Source of the DNA: Paenibacillus sp. BSR1-1
GTDB taxonomy: Bacteria; Bacillota; Bacilli; Bacillales; Cytobacillaceae
Assembly: GCF_030403775.1 (NCBI RefSeq)
Contig: NZ_JAQMWQ010000001.1
Location: forward strand, 186,001 to 250,000
Direction: 5' to 3'
Length of the DNA: 64,000 nucleotides
This document shows, in pieces, positions 59,458 to 64,000 of this stretch. Position 1 is the first letter of the stretch. The number at the start of each line of letters is the position of its first letter. The notes beneath the pieces were generated by a model. The model saw nothing but the letters and a program-made list of their open reading frames with translations, did no database searches and was not told the DNA's origin. A program made the position numbers and the translations under genes.

Positions 59458-60666
59458 TCATTTCATATCCTTCAGAAGTGAAGTTGTTTCTTCAATAATT
59501 TTTTCAGCCACCGCTGTTTTTGACATCATTGGTAATGCTGAAACTGATCCATCACGTTTGAATAATGTAACAATATTGGTATCCGTTCCAAAACCAGCAC
59601 CTTCTTTTTTTACATTATTGGCAACAATCATATCCGCATTTTTCGCAGCTAATTTCTTGCGTGCATATTCTTCAACGTTATCTGTTTCAGCAGCAAACCC
59701 AATCAGCAATTGATGTTTTTTCCTTTGGCCGAGTTCCAATAAAATATCTTTCGTTCTTTCTAATTCAATATTCGAGTCCCCAGGCTTCTTTTTCACTTTA
59801 TAATCAAACGCGTTTTTAGGGCGATAGTCGGCAACGGCTGCTGTTTTAATTACGACGTCAGCTCGTTCATAAAAACTGAGAACAGCATCGTACATTTCTT
59901 CTGCACTTTCTACCCTCACCACATTTATTCCATGTGGTGCAGGAATTTGTACTGGACCTGATACCAAGATCACTTCGGCACCTTGCTTTTTGGCTTCTTC
60001 CGCAAGAGCATATCCCATTTTTCCACTGGAGTGGTTAGAAATAAAGCGGACAGGATCAATTTTCTCTCGTGTAGGTCCTGCCGTTACGATAACCGTCTTG
60101 CCCTTTAGCGGTTTTACTTCTTCGTTTGTAAAAAACGCTTGGACCAATTCAACAATTTTCTCCGGCTCCTCAAGACGCCCTTTTCCAATGTAGCCGCAGG
60201 CAAGATAGCCTTCACTCGGTTCAATAAATTGGTAGCCGAATTCTGCTAAAATCGATAGATTTTTTTTCACCGCCGGATGGTCATACATATGGACATTCAT
60301 GGCAGGAGCAATCCAGACTGGTGCCGTTGCAGCAAGCAGGGTAGTTGTAATCATATTATCGGCAATACCACCTGCAAGTTTTGCAATCGTATTGGCTGTT
60401 GCTGGCGCAACAAGGATAAGATCGGCCCAGTCCGCAAGGTCAATATGGGCGATTACCTGCGGATTTTTTTCATCAAAGGTATCGGTGTAAACCTCATTTC
60501 GGGATAATGCCTGGAAGGTTAAGGGGGTAACAAATTTAGAAGCTGATTCGCTTAAAATCACTTTTACTTGCGCCCCTGCTTGCACTAGCTTACTGGTCAA
60601 TGCCGCTGCCTTATAGACTGCAATACCTCCGCTTACACATAATAGTATTTTTTTATTATTTAGCAT
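59458..60666 (-). CDS. coaBC: Bifunctional phosphopantothenoylcysteine synthetase/decarboxylase CoaBC
   Basis: CoaBC performs two steps of coenzyme A synthesis: coupling 4'-phosphopantothenate to cysteine, then decarboxylation. The 402-residue protein has an N-terminal flavoprotein domain (CVSGGIAVYKAA, LVAPATANTIAKLAGGIADN, PAMNVHMYDHP, ACGYIGKGRL) and from about 187 the CoaB domain (VTAGPTREKIDPVRFISNHS, KTAAVADYRP, GFAAET). Start ATG 60666 with GGGGG upstream. Confidence 0.97.
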   Translation of the reverse strand: MLNNKKILLCVSGGIAVYKAAALTSKLVQAGAQVKVILSESASKFVTPLTFQALSRNEVYTDTFDEKNPQVIAHIDLADWADLILVAPATANTIAKLAGGIADNMITTTLLAATAPVWIAPAMNVHMYDHPAVKKNLSILAEFGYQFIEPSEGYLACGYIGKGRLEEPEKIVELVQAFFTNEEVKPLKGKTVIVTAGPTREKIDPVRFISNHSSGKMGYALAEEAKKQGAEVILVSGPVQIPAPHGINVVRVESAEEMYDAVLSFYERADVVIKTAAVADYRPKNAFDYKVKKKPGDSNIELERTKDILLELGQRKKHQLLIGFAAETDNVEEYARKKLAAKNADMIVANNVKKEGAGFGTDTNIVTLFKRDGSVSALPMMSKTAVAEKIIEETTSLLKDMK

Positions 60667-60740
60667 GTTTTAACCCCCACTTCAAATCCAACACAGTTCA
60701 TCTCTTTCATTATGCTAGAATATAAGCCATTTTTCAAAAT

Positions 60741-60769
60741 AAAAAAGGCTGACCGATAAGGTGTTAGCC
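60741..60769 (-). terminator. Probable terminator after rpoZ
   Basis: Minus-strand imperfect hairpin GGCTAACACC / GGTCAGCC with loop TTATC, followed by TTTTTT; lies between rpoZ and coaBC. Confidence 0.6.
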
Positions 60770-60806
60770 CCTTCCAAAGTCACGCCTTCATTAAAGTCTT
60801 CTTTTT

Positions 60807-61025
60807 TTACTCAGCAGGAGTATCTGCTTTCTTCGCAATCCGATAAGTCAGCTCGCCGCTGTAAATTTCCTCCAGTGCTTTGCCAACATATTTATAAGAA
60901 ACATACTTCGGTAATCTTTCATCTCTTACTTGGGACATCGCGCGGGCACGCTTCGCGGCAACCGATACAAGCGAGTATTTTGAATCAATTTTTTCAAGCA
61001 ATGAATCAATAGAAGGATATAACAT
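60807..61025 (-). CDS. rpoZ: RNA polymerase omega subunit
   Basis: Omega helps fold and stabilise the beta' subunit. The 72-residue protein has [20 protein letters not shown] and [10 protein letters not shown], the conserved omega core. The ribosome site GGAGG lies within the last codons of gmk, which ends 2 bases upstream, so the two are coupled. Confidence 0.96.
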   Translation of the reverse strand: MLYPSIDSLLEKIDSKYSLVSVAAKRARAMSQVRDERLPKYVSYKYVGKALEEIYSGELTYRIAKKADTPAE

Positions 61026-61027
61026 TT

Positions 61028-61917
<890 letters not shown>

Positions 61918-61977
61918 GGTAATCATCCAATCATCAATAATATATTTTGACCGTGTCAAACTGTTTCTAAACAAGGC

Positions 61978-62853
61978 CTATTCGATATTTTGAACCTGCT
62001 CTTTTAACTTCTCGAGTAAGCTTTTCATTTCAACCACCATTTTGGCAATATTTGAATCATTTGCCTTCGATCCAATTGTATTTGCTTCTCTATTCATCTC
62101 CTGGACGAGGAAATCCAGTTTTCTTCCGATGGGTTCCTGGTCGGTTAAGGCTTGCAAAAATTGCTGGTTATGGCTTTTTAATCTTGTAATTTCCTCATTA
62201 ATATCAGCCTTATCGGCAAAAACAGCTACTTCTGTTAAAATCCTGGTTTCATCTAATTGTCCATTCACGAATTCCACCATTCTTTTTGTTAAGCGCTCTT
62301 TAAACGACTGAACAACAAGAGGTGCAAATTTCTGAAGTTCAAAAATAATTGATTCCAATTGGGAGATGATCGCAATTAAATCTTTTTTAATTTCTTCCCC
62401 TTCAGAAGTCCGCATTTGTTTCAGTAAAAGTACGGCTTCCTCCGTTGCGGCAAGGACTAAATTTTCTAATTCCTCATTCCCAGCTTCACTTTCTTCAATA
62501 TGTAAAAGATCCGAACGATTTAGCAAATCCTGAAGTGTCACAGTACCTTCAATTCCATATTTTCTATGTGCTTCGTTGATAAATTGATAATATTCTTCAA
62601 TTAGCTTCCAATCAACATGGAGTTTCCTGGTTACAGCACCTTCGCCCTCTAAACTTACATAAACTTCTACTCTTCCACGGCGAATATGCTGATTAAGTTT
62701 CTTCTTGATTTTATCTTCTATTTTTAAAAGCTGTCTTGGCATGCGAATATTCATTTCACAAAATCGGTGATTTACCGTTTTTACCTCAACGTTCACTGAG
62801 AAAGAACCTGAACCAGCCTTCCCTCTTCCAAAGCCTGTCATACTTATAACCAT
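61978..62853 (-). CDS. yloC: YicC family endoribonuclease-like protein (YloC)
   Basis: 291-residue YicC-family protein. N-terminal MTGFGRG (after MVIS) and the C-terminal block GRKLDFLVQEMNREANTIG are diagnostic; NIRMPRQLLKIEDKIKKKL and FADKADINEEITRLKSH are also present. E. coli YicC has been reported to be an RNase that modulates small-RNA decay; the Bacillus role is uncertain. The start is ATG 62853, 8 bases after GGATG; ATGs at 62856 and 62868 are possible. Confidence 0.92.
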   Translation of the reverse strand: MVISMTGFGRGKAGSGSFSVNVEVKTVNHRFCEMNIRMPRQLLKIEDKIKKKLNQHIRRGRVEVYVSLEGEGAVTRKLHVDWKLIEEYYQFINEAHRKYGIEGTVTLQDLLNRSDLLHIEESEAGNEELENLVLAATEEAVLLLKQMRTSEGEEIKKDLIAIISQLESIIFELQKFAPLVVQSFKERLTKRMVEFVNGQLDETRILTEVAVFADKADINEEITRLKSHNQQFLQALTDQEPIGRKLDFLVQEMNREANTIGSKANDSNIAKMVVEMKSLLEKLKEQVQNIE

Positions 62854-62908
62854 CATTTGCACATCCAATCTTTGAAAAATGATCGGTTCTAAAAACTAAA
62901 ATAAACAC

Positions 62909-62938
62909 AAAAGGTAATAGAGGGTTCTATTACCTTTT
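62909..62938. terminator. Terminator after the Ca2+ ATPase gene
   Basis: Perfect 13-bp stem AAAAGGTAATAGA / TCTATTACCTTTT with a 4-base loop. Minus-strand tail GTGTTTATTTTAG. It lies 16 bases after the ATPase stop and before yloC. Confidence 0.75.
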
Positions 62939-62953
62939 GGATTATAACATACT

Positions 62954-64000
62954 TTATTTTGTTTTTCTTAACAAAAATGATCCAGCTAGTAAAAAAGTTG
63001 GTATTGATGATAACCCGACAATCAACAGCCAGTCTTTTGCCGCGATCGGCAGCGTATGGAATATTGGCTGTAATGGCGGATAGTAAATGACCACAATCAT
63101 GAGGGCAAGAGAAGATATGACTGCCCATACTAAATACGGATTTCCAAACGGGTTTCTTGATAGCACTGATTTTTCACTGCGGCAATCAAAGACATGGATT
63201 AGCTGTGCCATAACAAGTGTTGCAAAGGCCACCGTTTGTGCATATTTCAATTGACTTGGATCATTATGATAAACAACGATAAAGGCAAGTAAGGTCACAA
63301 GTCCAATCAGAAATCCTCGGGAAACAACCTTCCAACCTAGACCACGCGAAAAGACCCCTTCATTCGGGCTCCGCGGCCTCCGTTTCATCACATTTTCTTC
63401 CGGACGGTCAAGACCTAGCGCCATGGCTGGCAATCCATCCGTCACCAAATTTACCCAAAGAATTTGAATAGGTACTAACGGCAGGGGCAGTGCTAAGATC
63501 ATCGCAAACAACATAACTAATATTTCTCCGACATTGGAGGCAAGCAGATAGCGGACAAACTTTCGAATATTTTCATAAATATTGCGGCCTTCTTTAATGG
63601 CTGCTTTAATTGTTGCAAAATTATCGTCCAATAAGACAAGGGCCGAAGCTTCCTTCGCTACATCTGTTCCGGTAATTCCCATGGCCACTCCAATGTCTGC
63701 TGCTTTGATAGCAGGAGCATCATTTACCCCGTCACCTGTCATGGCAACAATATGCCCTCTATTTTGCAAGGCTTTGACAATTTTCAATTTATGTTCTGGT
63801 GAAACTCTGGCAAAGACTGATACATCATCGACGATTTCCTCGAGCTCCTCAACGGACATATCAGACAATGCTTTCCCATCAAGAACCTTACTTTTCTGCG
63901 TTAGAATTCCTAACTGTGAGGCAATCGCTTTTGCTGTGATGACATGGTCACCGGTAATCATCACCGTTTTAATTCCAGCTTCTTTACATTCTTTTACGGC
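62954..64000 (-). CDS. yloB: Cation-translocating P-type ATPase, Ca2+ type (5' part outside window)
   Basis: C-terminal 348 residues of a P2A-type ATPase; the start lies beyond the right edge. Visible are MITGDH, the hinge motif MTGDGVNDAPAIKAADIGVA, GTDVAKEASALVLLDDNFA, and the last membrane segments including PIQILWVNLVTDGLPA, a Ca2+ pump M6-like helix with Asn and Asp ligands. In B. subtilis YloB, in the same location upstream of yloC, is a Ca2+ pump of about 890 residues. The phosphorylated Asp (DKTGT) is not in the window. Confidence 0.92.
   Translation of the reverse strand, partial: AVKECKEAGIKTVMITGDHVITAKAIASQLGILTQKSKVLDGKALSDMSVEELEEIVDDVSVFARVSPEHKLKIVKALQNRGHIVAMTGDGVNDAPAIKAADIGVAMGITGTDVAKEASALVLLDDNFATIKAAIKEGRNIYENIRKFVRYLLASNVGEILVMLFAMILALPLPLVPIQILWVNLVTDGLPAMALGLDRPEENVMKRRPRSPNEGVFSRGLGWKVVSRGFLIGLVTLLAFIVVYHNDPSQLKYAQTVAFATLVMAQLIHVFDCRSEKSVLSRNPFGNPYLVWAVISSLALMIVVIYYPPLQPIFHTLPIAAKDWLLIVGLSSIPTFLLAGSFLLRKTK

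Overview
The window is a stretch of housekeeping chromosome from a Gram-positive, spore-forming Bacillaceae (Bacillus sensu lato). Gene order, protein lengths, AGGAGG-type ribosome binding sites, the sporulation peptide SpoVM and the codY, fapR and remA regulators all point there; I cannot name the species. All genes but one lie on the minus strand, so transcription runs from high to low coordinates. The exception is rpmB (plus strand). No rRNA, tRNA, insertion sequence, prophage, CRISPR array or defence island was found.

Layout, read in the direction of transcription. 64000-60666: end of a P-type Ca2+ ATPase, then yicC/yloC, remA, gmk, rpoZ. 60666-47823: coaBC-priA-def-fmt-rsmB-rlmN-prpC-prkC-rsgA-rpe, then thiN; this couples cofactor synthesis, replication restart, initiator-tRNA formylation and deformylation, rRNA methylation and Ser/Thr signalling. 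47716-45050: spoVM, divergent rpmB, yloU-fakA. 44934-41331: sdaAB-sdaAA-recG. 41262-37601: the fatty-acid and phospholipid operon fapR-plsX-fabD-fabG-acpP under a FapR-type operator. 37436-27348: rnc-smc-ftsY-ylxM-ffh (RNA processing, chromosome condensation, protein targeting) and rpsP-khpA-ylqD-rimM-trmD-rplS (ribosome and tRNA maturation). 27172-21487: lepB-rbgA-rnhB, sucC-sucD, dprA. 21176-14554: topA-trmFO-(xerC remnant)-hslV-hslU-codY. 14353-6990: rpsB-tsf-pyrH-frr, then uppS-cdsA-dxr-rasP. 6830-1: polC, then rimP-nusA-rnpM-ylxQ.

Against the Bacillus subtilis gene order the backbone is almost unbroken. Differences: xerC/codV is reduced to a frameshifted 118-bp stub; proS is absent between rasP and polC; the fla/che operon is absent between codY and rpsB; ylqG-ylqH are absent between rnhB and sucC. 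Intergenic space also holds several palindromic repeat elements. One family has conserved ends and variable self-complementary cores, and a remnant of it supplies the last codons and stop of rsmB.

I found no convincing undescribed multi-gene system. The observations most worth a second look are the xerC stub, the palindrome family, a likely NusA-dependent terminator in the rimP-nusA leader, the overlap of the recG terminator with the fapR promoter, and an HslV lacking the Ser-2 nucleophile used by the B. subtilis protein. Family comparisons come from memory of B. subtilis proteins; no search was run. Promoter calls rest on matches to the sigma-A consensus by eye.
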